Source of the DNA: CAVOJV01 sp963696325
GTDB taxonomy: Bacteria; Pseudomonadota; Gammaproteobacteria; Competibacterales; Competibacteraceae
Length of the DNA: 64,000 nucleotides
Reading direction: 5' to 3'
Assembly (NCBI GenBank): GCA_963696325.1
Contig: CAVOJV010000054.1
Span: 1-64,000 of the forward strand
Shown here piece after piece: positions 18,012 through 25,656 of this stretch (its first letter is position 1; every line of letters starts with the position of its first letter). The position numbers and the translations under genes were made by a program. Under the pieces are notes generated by a model. That model was not told where the DNA came from, searched no databases, and saw only the letters and a program-made list of their open reading frames with translations.

Positions 18012-19454
18012 ATGACCAACGCCCTTGACATTGCCCGCGCGCATATCCTCGCCCCCGCCGGTCTGAACGAAGGCGATCTCAACAAGGCTCTAGACTGTTT
18101 GTTGGGCCACGCCATCGACAGCGGTGACCTGTACTTCCAGTCGAGTCGCCATGAGTCCTGGTCCCTGGAGGATGGCAGCGTGAAACAGGGAAGCCACCAC
18201 ATCGATCAGGGCGTCGGGGTACGCGCGGTGAGCGGCGAAAAGACCGGTTTCGCCTATTCCGACGAGATCGTCCTTCCGGTCTTGCTGGAAGCCTCTCGGG
18301 CGGCCCGTGCCATCGCCCGGCAGGGCGGCGCCGGCCAATTGCAGGCGTGGCGTGCCAGCGCGGGCCGCACACTGTACCAACCCCTGGACCCTGTAGAGAC
18401 GCTGTCCGCCGAAGAGAAGGTTCGCCTGCTGGAAGCGGTGGACGCCGAGGCCCGTCGCCAGGACCCCCGGGTGAGTCAGGTCATGGTGAGCCTGGCCGCG
18501 GCCCACGATGCTATCCTGGTGGCAGGCAGCGACGGTACGTTGGCCGGCGACGTGCGCCCTCTGGTGCGCCTCAGCGTGAGCGTGATCGTGGAGCACAACG
18601 GTCGCCGTGAGCAGGCTGGCAGCGGCGGTGGTGGGCGAGTGGCCTACGGGTATTTCCTGGATGAGGAACGCGCCCTGGGTTATGCCCGGGAAGCGGTGCG
18701 CCAGGCCTTGGTGAATCTGGAAGCGGTGGATGCGCCCGCCGGTACCATGACTGTCGTGCTGGGCCCTGGCTGGCCTGGTGTGCTGCTCCACGAGGCGGTG
18801 GGCCATGGTCTGGAAGGGGATTTCAACCGCAAGGGCACATCGGCGTTCGCCGGCCGTATCGGAGAACGGGTCGCCACCCCGCTGTGCACCGTGGTGGACG
18901 ACGGCACGCTGGCCAGCCGGCGCGGTTCTCTCAATATCGATGACGAGGGCACGCCTACCCAGTACACGGTCCTGATCGAAAACGGCATCCTCAAGGGTTA
19001 TCTGCAAGACAAGCTCAACGCCCGGCTGATGGGCGTGGCCTCAACCGGCAACGGCCGTCGCGAGTCCTATGCCCATCTGCCGCTCCCGCGCATGACCAAT
19101 ACCTATATGCTGGCCGGTCTTCACGATCCGGCCGAGATCATCGCCTCGGTTGGCAAGGGCCTGTATGCCGTGAATTTCGGCGGCGGCCAGGTGGATATCA
19201 CCTCCGGCAAGTTCGTGTTCTCCACGAGCGAGGCCTATCTGATCGAGAACGGCAAGGTCACCCGCCCGGTGCGGGGCGCCACCCTGATCGGTAATGGTCC
19301 CGAAGTGCTGACCCGGGTATCCATGGTGGGCAACGATCTGAAACTGGATGCTGGCGTGGGTACCTGCGGCAAGGACGGCCAGAGCATCCCCGTGGGGGTG
19401 GGCCAGCCTACCCTGAAGATCGATGCGCTGACGGTGGGCGGAACCAGGGCGTAG
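18012..19454 (+). CDS. tldD: TldD metalloprotease subunit
   Basis: A 480-residue protein with the zinc-binding HExxxH motif in LLHEAVGHGLEGD and the third ligand region with TSGKFVFSTSEAYLIENGK. TldD pairs with TldE (PmbA), encoded two genes downstream, to form a heterodimeric protease that digests unfolded peptides. It is needed for maturation of microcin B17 and CcdA turnover in E. coli. Full length, no frameshift. Confidence 0.96.
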   Translation: MTNALDIARAHILAPAGLNEGDLNKALDCLLGHAIDSGDLYFQSSRHESWSLEDGSVKQGSHHIDQGVGVRAVSGEKTGFAYSDEIVLPVLLEASRAARAIARQGGAGQLQAWRASAGRTLYQPLDPVETLSAEEKVRLLEAVDAEARRQDPRVSQVMVSLAAAHDAILVAGSDGTLAGDVRPLVRLSVSVIVEHNGRREQAGSGGGGRVAYGYFLDEERALGYAREAVRQALVNLEAVDAPAGTMTVVLGPGWPGVLLHEAVGHGLEGDFNRKGTSAFAGRIGERVATPLCTVVDDGTLASRRGSLNIDDEGTPTQYTVLIENGILKGYLQDKLNARLMGVASTGNGRRESYAHLPLPRMTNTYMLAGLHDPAEIIASVGKGLYAVNFGGGQVDITSGKFVFSTSEAYLIENGKVTRPVRGATLIGNGPEVLTRVSMVGNDLKLDAGVGTCGKDGQSIPVGVGQPTLKIDALTVGGTRA

Positions 19455-19462
19455 CCGCAAAC

Positions 19463-20017
19463 TCACTCGCCGCTGCCAGCAACGATCTCCCGCAAATAGC
19501 GGAATAGCGCCCGCCGGGATTTGGGCGGTTTACCTCGTTCCAGTTCCAGGGCGGCACTGCGCATAAGTTGGCGCAACTGCTGGCGATCGGCGCTGGGATG
19601 GCGGTTGAAAAAATCGGTAAGGCTGGCTTCGTTGCCTTCCAAGAGAGCGGCGCACAGGGTTTCCAGTTGGTGGTGCTGGCGCTTGGCGGCAGTGCTGCTG
19701 GCTTCGATGGCATCCAGCGCGGCCCGGATCGGTTCCGCATCGATCCGCCGCATGAGCTTGCCGATGTGCTGCAACTGGCGCTTGCGGGCGCCGCGCTGGG
19801 GCATGTCCTGGGCGGCGCGGATGGCTTCCATCAGGTCGGTAGGCAGGGGTATTTTGTGCAGTTGCACGGACGTCAGGTTCACCAGCTTCCCCCCCAGGTC
19901 TTGCAGGGCGGTAGCCTCCCGTTTGCGTTGGCTCTTACTGGGACCGCTGGACGCCCCCTCATCGCCGTAGTCGCTATAATCATCATCATTATTATGCTCA
20001 AGCATGGCCGTATCCAT
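19463..20017 (-). CDS. darP: DarP (YjgA), 50S ribosome-assembly factor
   Basis: About 184 residues with the family patterns SKSQRKREATALQDLGGKLV and IPLPTDLMEAIRAAQDM, then RGARKRQLQHIGKLMR near the middle. DarP binds pre-50S particles and helps form the peptidyl transferase centre. It is convergent with tldD (8 bp between stops) and divergent from pmbA; this tldD-yjgA-pmbA order is typical of gammaproteobacteria. ATG 20017 is chosen because the family begins shortly before the acidic, Asp/Asn-rich N-terminus; the weak ribosome site leaves some doubt. Confidence 0.92.
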   Translation of the reverse strand: MDTAMLEHNNDDDYSDYGDEGASSGPSKSQRKREATALQDLGGKLVNLTSVQLHKIPLPTDLMEAIRAAQDMPQRGARKRQLQHIGKLMRRIDAEPIRAALDAIEASSTAAKRQHHQLETLCAALLEGNEASLTDFFNRHPSADRQQLRQLMRSAALELERGKPPKSRRALFRYLREIVAGSGE

Positions 20018-20085
20018 CTCGCTTACGTAAATCATCCCGGATGGTAACCCTTTCAGGGACTCCGGCAAACAATCAAGGTAGCCCT

Positions 20086-21441
20086 ATGTCAGAGACTGTC
20101 CAGAGTATATCTTCCCGCCCGCCAGATCAGACCCAGTTGGAATCCCTGGTCGCCGCCACCCTGGACGAGGCCGGCAGCCAGGGTGCCACGGCTTGCGAAG
20201 CGGCGGTCAGTTTCGGCAGCGCCCTGTCGGTGACAGTGCGCCTGGGTGAGGTGGAGACCTTGGAATATCACCGCAACCGGGGGCTGGGCGTGACGGTCTA
20301 TTTCGAGCAACGCAAGGGATCTGCCAGCACCTCGGACTGGCGTCCGGAGGCCATTCGCGAGACGGTATACGCCGCCTGCGCGATTGCTCGACATACCGCC
20401 GCCGATCCCTACGCGGGGCTGGCGGATCCCGATCGGCTGGCCCGGCAAGTCCCGGATCTGGATTTGTACTACCCCTGGGATCTCCGCGCCGAGCAGGCTA
20501 TCGACATCGCTCGTGTCTGCGAGGCGGCGGCCCTCCAACACGATCCCCGCATCCGCAATTCCGAGGGTGGCAGCGTCTCCACTCACAGCGTACAGGTCTT
20601 CTACGGCAACTCCAATGGTTTCAGCAACGGCTATCCTACCAGCCGCCATTCCTTCAGTTGCTCGGTGATCGCTCAGGACGATGAAGGTATGCAACGCGAC
20701 TACTGGTACAGCATAGCCCGCGACCCGGCGGATTTGGAAGCCGCCGAGGAGATTGGCCATGAGGCTGCGGTGCGGGCGTTACGCCGCCTCCATAGCCGGC
20801 GCCTGAGCACCCGCCAGGTGCCGGTGCTGTTCGCCCCGGAACTGGCGCGGGGCGTGATCGGCCACTTCATCGGCGCCATTCGCGGCGGTTCCCTTTACCG
20901 CAAGGCGTCGTTCCTCGTGGATCACCTGGGCAAACAGGTGTTTCCTGATTACCTGAGCATCCGCGAGGAGCCCCATCTACCCAAAGCACTCGGCAGCGCG
21001 CCGTTCGACAGCGAGGGGGTAGCGACCGCTCCCCGCGATCTGGTCCGCAATGGCGTCCTGCAAGGCTATGTGCTGGACAGCTACTCGGCCAGGCGTCTCG
21101 GGATGCAAACCACCGGCAACGCTGGCGGTGTGCATAACTTGATTGTGGGAACGGGTACTTTAGGCTTTGATGCCTTGCTTAAGCAAATGGACACGGGACT
21201 GTTGGTCACCCATCTCATGGGCCACGGCATCAACCTGGTAACCGGGGATTACTCGCGGGGCGCATCGGGCTTTTGGGTGGAAGGGGGTGAAATCCAATAT
21301 CCGGTGGAGGAAATCACCATCGCCAGCAATCTGGCGCAGATGTTCCTGGGCATATCGGCGATAGGCAATGACGTGGACCCGCGGGGCAATATCCGTTGCG
21401 GGTCCTTGCTGGTTGATAAGATGACGGTGGCGGGGGAATAA
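20086..21441 (+). CDS. pmbA: PmbA / TldE, partner of TldD
   Basis: A 451-residue protein of the TldD/PmbA family that lacks the HExxxH zinc motif, having VIGHFIGAIRGGSLYRKASF in its place, as expected for TldE. Signature C-terminus with VTGDYSRGASGFWVEGGEI and YPVEEITIASNLAQM. ATG 20086, preceded by AAGG, is preferred over an in-frame ATG at 20041. It forms the protease with TldD. Confidence 0.95.
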   Translation: MSETVQSISSRPPDQTQLESLVAATLDEAGSQGATACEAAVSFGSALSVTVRLGEVETLEYHRNRGLGVTVYFEQRKGSASTSDWRPEAIRETVYAACAIARHTAADPYAGLADPDRLARQVPDLDLYYPWDLRAEQAIDIARVCEAAALQHDPRIRNSEGGSVSTHSVQVFYGNSNGFSNGYPTSRHSFSCSVIAQDDEGMQRDYWYSIARDPADLEAAEEIGHEAAVRALRRLHSRRLSTRQVPVLFAPELARGVIGHFIGAIRGGSLYRKASFLVDHLGKQVFPDYLSIREEPHLPKALGSAPFDSEGVATAPRDLVRNGVLQGYVLDSYSARRLGMQTTGNAGGVHNLIVGTGTLGFDALLKQMDTGLLVTHLMGHGINLVTGDYSRGASGFWVEGGEIQYPVEEITIASNLAQMFLGISAIGNDVDPRGNIRCGSLLVDKMTVAGE

Positions 21442-21576
21442 AACCAAAAAACTTTGGACAATATTTTCAACCCCTGTGGGCCGGATTCCCCGCCGCTTGC
21501 TCCGATTAAAAAGCCATCACATCGACCCTATTGCTTACACCCTGCAGAGCCGGCTGCCGGGTCGTTCATTGCGATC

Positions 21577-23550
21577 CTAACGACAGCCCTGCTGTTGACC
21601 TAGTTGTTGTTGCGTGCACTCAGGCATACGCCTCTCTTGCGGGTGTTGCTGCTGGCGTTGCTTTTCTAACGCCTGGGTTTGCACGGCTTGCTGCTGGCGG
21701 CTGCGCTCCTGCCCCAGTTGTTGCTGCTGCAGGATGGCCTGCTGTCTGGCCTGTTCCATTTCGGCCTGCCGTCTGGTTTGCTCCACTAGCATCTGCTGCT
21801 GGCGTTGCTTTTCTAACGCCTGGGTTTGCACGGCTTGCTGCTGGCGGCTGCGCTCCTGCCCCAGTTGTTGCTGCTGCAGGATGGCCTGCTGTCTGGCCTG
21901 TTCCATTTCGGCCTGCCGTCTGGTTTGCTCCACTAGCGTCTGCTGCTGGCGTTGCTTTTCTAACGCCTGGGTTTGCACGGCTTGCTGCTGCCGGCTGCGC
22001 TCCTGCCCCAGTTGTTGCTGCTGCAGGATGGCCTGCTGTCTGGCCTGTTCCATTTCGGCCTGCCGTCTGGTTTGCTCCACTAGCGTCTGCTGCTGGCGTT
22101 GCTTTTCTAACGCCTGGGTTTGCACGGCTTGCTGCTGCCGGCTGCGCTCCTGCCCCAGTTGTTGCTGCTGCAGGATGGCCTGCTGTCTGGCCTGTTCCAT
22201 TTCGGCCTGCCGTCTGGTTTGCTCCACTAGCGTCTGCTGCTGGCGTTGCTTTTCTAACGCCTGGGTTTGCACGGCTTGCTGCTGCCGGCTGCGCTCCTGC
22301 CCCAGTTGTTGCTGCTGCAGGATGGCCTGCTGTCTGGCCTGTTCCATTTCGGCCTGCCGTCTGGTTTGCTCCACTAGCGTCTGCTGCTGGCGTTGCTTTT
22401 CTAACGCCTGGGTTTGCACGGCTTGCTGCTGCCGGCTGCGCTCCTGCCCCAGTTGTTGCTGCTGCAGGATGGCCTGCTGTCTGGCCTGTTCCATTTCGGC
22501 CTGCCGTCTGGTTTGCTCCACTAGCGTCTGCTGATGCCGCTTGTTTAACTCCTCGGCAGCCTCAAACTGGCGGTTGTTACCCAGGGCGGGTTGTTCGTTC
22601 TTGTCCCTTTCCACGAAGCCCTTGTGGTCGTGACCTTGAGGACTCGGTTTTGGTCCCTGCGGGGGCGTGCCTGGAAAGAAATTACGGGGTTGGTTTTGCA
22701 GCGCTCCGGCAGTATGTGGGGCAGAGTCCGATTGCGGCGGTGTGATACCTGCCGCTTCTTTTACCACTTGGGGACGGAACAGGGTCACCTGCCTACCCCG
22801 TACCTGCGTTTCACCCAGCACTGGCCGGTCAACTTCCGCGACTTGGTAGCGCACCACTCTGGTCCGGGCCTTCCTTTCCAGTCGGTTGACGTCAATACTG
22901 TGATTCACGATCCGCTCGTTTATCACGGTGTAGTTGGTGACGTTCACCGTGTTGTTTATGATGGTCACATTGCGGGGTCGCGGCACGATAACCTGTTCTA
23001 TGCGGGGACGGAGAAACAACGGTTCCGGTACAAAACACCAGGAGTGCTGCCTTATACCGAATTCCAGATCAGGCGAAGAGAAGCCTACGCTGGGTGCAAA
23101 CTCCACTGCTGGCGGCAGTGGCGCCCAACCAATGAAACCGTCCCCGGTGCGCCAGCTTACCCAGGCCGGTCCCCACACAGTGCCAGGTACCCAGGCCCAG
23201 CTACCGTAGTCGTCGTCAAAAAACCAGCGACCATAATGGAAGGGGATCCAACCCCAGGGCTCGTTAGAGATCCAGGTCCAGCCAAAGTCATCGGTGAAAA
23301 CCCAATTTCCCAAGGTATAAGGCTGCCAATCGGCTGCCACACCGGGGTACCAGACCCAGCCATAGGGGGAAATCTGCCGCCACTGGCCATAAGGCGCCAA
23401 CTCGTTATAGAAAAAGCCGATGTCTACGCGCACCCCGGCTTGGGCCGTCGCGCCGCCTAGGAAGGTCAAGCGGGGCGAATCAACGGGACTTAAGGCGCCG
23501 TTCATTAACAGCACGGCGGTGCTTAGCGTGAGAAATACCTTGGCTTTCAT
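21577..23550 (-). CDS. Exported DUF6600-like protein with six Gln-rich 49-residue repeats
   Basis: A 657-residue protein. A signal peptide (MKAKVFLTLSTAVLLMNG, cleavage near TAQA) leads a tryptophan/tyrosine-rich domain with repeats of W-x-P-x-x-x-G-x-W (GWVWYPGVAADWQPY, GNWVFTDDFGWTWISNEPW), typical of DUF6600. There follows an NVTIINNTVNVTNYTVINER segment and a proline-rich linker. The last 300 residues are six nearly identical 49-residue units rich in Q, R and E, predicted as a long helical rod. ATG 23550 has AAGGGG upstream. Function unknown; an envelope structural role is a guess. Confidence 0.85.
   Translation of the reverse strand: MKAKVFLTLSTAVLLMNGALSPVDSPRLTFLGGATAQAGVRVDIGFFYNELAPYGQWRQISPYGWVWYPGVAADWQPYTLGNWVFTDDFGWTWISNEPWGWIPFHYGRWFFDDDYGSWAWVPGTVWGPAWVSWRTGDGFIGWAPLPPAVEFAPSVGFSSPDLEFGIRQHSWCFVPEPLFLRPRIEQVIVPRPRNVTIINNTVNVTNYTVINERIVNHSIDVNRLERKARTRVVRYQVAEVDRPVLGETQVRGRQVTLFRPQVVKEAAGITPPQSDSAPHTAGALQNQPRNFFPGTPPQGPKPSPQGHDHKGFVERDKNEQPALGNNRQFEAAEELNKRHQQTLVEQTRRQAEMEQARQQAILQQQQLGQERSRQQQAVQTQALEKQRQQQTLVEQTRRQAEMEQARQQAILQQQQLGQERSRQQQAVQTQALEKQRQQQTLVEQTRRQAEMEQARQQAILQQQQLGQERSRQQQAVQTQALEKQRQQQTLVEQTRRQAEMEQARQQAILQQQQLGQERSRQQQAVQTQALEKQRQQQTLVEQTRRQAEMEQARQQAILQQQQLGQERSRQQQAVQTQALEKQRQQQMLVEQTRRQAEMEQARQQAILQQQQLGQERSRQQQAVQTQALEKQRQQQHPQERRMPECTQQQLGQQQGCR
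21649..22530. repeat. Six tandem 147-bp repeats inside the DUF6600-like gene
   Basis: Six units of exactly 147 bp (49 codons) begin near 22530 and repeat at about 22383, 22236, 22089, 21942 and 21795. They differ by very few bases: the two units nearest the 3' end of the gene have GGCGG where the other four have GCCGG in the Q-rich part (synonymous), and one has CATCTG for CGTCTG. This pattern indicates recent unit duplication. The copy number may be collapsed or variable in the assembly. Confidence 0.95.
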
Positions 23551-23836
23551 GATAAGCCCCTTACATCGAACAGTTTGCGATGCCGTATATAAATTTAGAT
23601 CCTTAACCCGGCGTAACACTGCTGTCTAGCAGTGGTTCGTAAGAGCTTGATTGAGTCACCCTCAGGTGCCCTCCGCCAGGTTAAACATCATTTAATCAAA
23701 AATAGGCTGAACCCTGGATGAACGGACTTTATTTTATTTTCCAAAAAAAAATCGGTAGTTTGGGCTTAGAAACCCTATTAGGCAGCTTGACGCATACGAT
23801 TTACCCCCGTGACAAAGGGGCGAAGGAGTAGTCCGG
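23551..23836. other. Intergenic region, 286 bp, no gene seen
   Basis: This gap must hold the promoter of the leftward DUF6600-like gene and the 3' end of the hydrolase transcript. On the minus strand a run of nine T (23742-23750) follows a weak GC-containing stem, so a terminator for the hydrolase is possible but not convincing. No coding potential noticed. Confidence 0.4.
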
Positions 23837-25243
23837 TCAGGAAACCAAACCTGATTCCCGAAGTGCCTTATCGATAAACGCTGTGACCGCTGGATGGAAT
23901 CGGTAAGTGCAATGAGCCCCCTGATAGTAGAGCACGGACGGGTGGTCCCAGTGGCGCCAAAGATTGCGGATTTGCTCGACTGGGGCAAGCTGGTCGCCTA
24001 CCGCGCCGAACAGATAGAGGCGTTCCTTGGGGACCACCGGCGAGAGCGCAAGCGGCGACACCACGCGCATGACTTCACTGACCTCGTCGTGGACCAAGCC
24101 ATGATGCTCGGCATAGCGGATATACAAGACCGGACCATGGCGCCACTTCAGTTCCACGAGTCCCGTTGCGGGAACCCCCGCAATCGCACAGGCGAGTTGT
24201 GCGTCTAAAGAAGCCAGCAGCGCAGCGTTATAGCCGCCGAGGGACAGTCCATACACACCCACGGGCAGTTCGCTTTGAGTGCGCAGCCAGGCGATGATCT
24301 GGCGCAGATCCCAAACGGCCTGGGCCTCGGCGTGGATGAGATCCATAAAATCGCCCGAGATAAAACCCTTGCCATGCCAGCGGCCCGCCTTACGCGGGCC
24401 GTGATACGGCAGAATCGGAAAGGCCAGATTAAGACCCAACTGCTGGTGCAGATGCGCCGCATGGAAAGCGCTAAAGTTGAGTCCCGGGCTGCCCATGGTG
24501 TAGCCGTGGATGCAGACCAGCCACGGCCGCGGTGGCCCTGGATGGCGCAGCAGCCAAGCATGAGCGGTGTCATTCGACGCATTACTCAACCAGCGCTTGC
24601 GGCCGGGCTCTCCCGGATGAGGTTCATAGAAACTCTGGAAACCAAGGTGCTCAAACCGTAGCCTGTTGCTGCGTCGCAGTTTCATCCAGTGCTGTTCGAG
24701 CGCAGGCGGTGTCTGGTGATAAGTGGCCGGATGGGCAAGCCAGCCGCGCTCCTGGAAGAGGACACGGGCTTCATGCACTTCGCGGCGGATGTTGGCAGGA
24801 TCGCGGCCTACCATGATAGGCACCATGAATCCCAGGACTCCAAGCACGGCATCGTCGACGGCGATCTCGGCGGCGAGCCGGACCGAGCGCTCAGGTTCTG
24901 GGACATCTTTGACGTGCGGCTCCTGAGTCAGCGAGACCGCTCCGGCGCAGATAAAAGCAGCCGCGGAAAGAACCATCAAGGCCAGACCAAGGAGCGGTGA
25001 AGCCAGGAACAACACGGGTATGCCAAGAATAATCCCCAGCAGCCCGCCCAGCGCGATGAACTGAGGAATCCGGCCATCTCCCGGATAAAGCAGCGCCGCT
25101 AAACCGGATGACAACAGCAGGCAGCCCGGCAGGACCGCAAGGAGAAGATCAAGAATGCCGAAACTGTGAGCGTATTTTAGCCAGACGAAACCCGCCACAA
25201 TCGGTAGCAAGGCCTCGGCGGGCCAGCGTTTAGGCTGAAACAT
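23837..25243 (-). CDS. Membrane-anchored alpha/beta hydrolase
   Basis: About 468 residues. The N-terminal 120 residues contain four hydrophobic segments (for instance FGILDLLLAVLPGCLLLSSG and IALGGLLGIILGIPVLFLAS), so the enzyme is held in the inner membrane. The catalytic domain has LVCIHGYTMGSPG (oxyanion region), the nucleophile elbow GVYGLSLGGYNAALLAS, Asp in FGAVGDQLAPVEQ and His in YQGAHCTYRFHP. Substrate unknown; the neighbourhood of acyltransferase and patatin genes suggests lipids. ATG 25243 overlaps the preceding 31-codon gene by 14 bp. An upstream TTG at 25279 is an alternative. Confidence 0.8.
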   Translation of the reverse strand: MFQPKRWPAEALLPIVAGFVWLKYAHSFGILDLLLAVLPGCLLLSSGLAALLYPGDGRIPQFIALGGLLGIILGIPVLFLASPLLGLALMVLSAAAFICAGAVSLTQEPHVKDVPEPERSVRLAAEIAVDDAVLGVLGFMVPIMVGRDPANIRREVHEARVLFQERGWLAHPATYHQTPPALEQHWMKLRRSNRLRFEHLGFQSFYEPHPGEPGRKRWLSNASNDTAHAWLLRHPGPPRPWLVCIHGYTMGSPGLNFSAFHAAHLHQQLGLNLAFPILPYHGPRKAGRWHGKGFISGDFMDLIHAEAQAVWDLRQIIAWLRTQSELPVGVYGLSLGGYNAALLASLDAQLACAIAGVPATGLVELKWRHGPVLYIRYAEHHGLVHDEVSEVMRVVSPLALSPVVPKERLYLFGAVGDQLAPVEQIRNLWRHWDHPSVLYYQGAHCTYRFHPAVTAFIDKALRESGLVS

Positions 25244-25325
25244 AGACGCTTTGGCGCAGCCCGAGAACCGACAAGACAACCGCGATGATGACGATCGCGC
25301 CGACGAACTGGATGATGTTGTTCAT
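25230..25325 (-). CDS. 31-residue hydrophobic membrane peptide overlapping the hydrolase gene
   Basis: ATG 25325 follows AAGGA at a good distance and encodes MNNIIQFVGAIVIIAVVLSV plus a short GLRQSVYVSA tail: a single membrane helix with a small basic end. Its stop lies inside the start of the hydrolase gene (14-bp overlap, different frame), which suggests coupling. The same arrangement of a tiny membrane peptide with its own ribosome site is typical of real small proteins. No family recognised. Confidence 0.6.
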   Translation of the reverse strand: MNNIIQFVGAIVIIAVVLSVLGLRQSVYVSA

Positions 25326-25656
25326 GAGTTTTTCCTTCGCGTGGGTTAATTGTGCGCTATGTTCGCTAGCGTACGGATTTGGCGAACTTTGCAGCCTATT
25401 CTTATTAAAATTATGCTGCAAATGGAAATGCCACTCTAGCTTATCCGGTTACGGCCCGGGGCAATGCGGGCGAGTCGGTTGCTGATACTCCGCGCTGAGG
25501 CGATCGCCTGCTCCGCCGACGTTGATTAGCGTTACCAGACGCTGATGAGGTCTGCTTGGCTGCTCATAATATCGTGGACAGAGTTTTTTCTATACACATT
25601 TGAAGGATCTATGTAACCTGGAAGTGGGCCCCGTTCCCAAGCTCATGGGGGAAGCG
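25326..25656. other. Divergent intergenic region, 331 bp
   Basis: It separates the leftward hydrolase pair from the rightward WS/DGAT gene and must hold both promoters. A 12-bp palindrome AGGCGATCGCCT occurs at 25498-25509. No RNA gene or other structure recognised. Confidence 0.4.

Noticed and set aside
21649..22530. Regular 147-bp repeats considered as a CRISPR array
   Set aside because: There are no variable spacers; the whole unit is repeated and is coding in frame.
21531..22745. Long open frames on the plus strand (up to 404 codons) opposite the DUF6600-like gene
   Set aside because: They arise because the 147-bp repeat is a multiple of three and contains no stop in those frames. The minus-strand product has a signal peptide, ribosome site and family domain; the plus-strand products are Cys- or Pro/Ala-rich artefacts.
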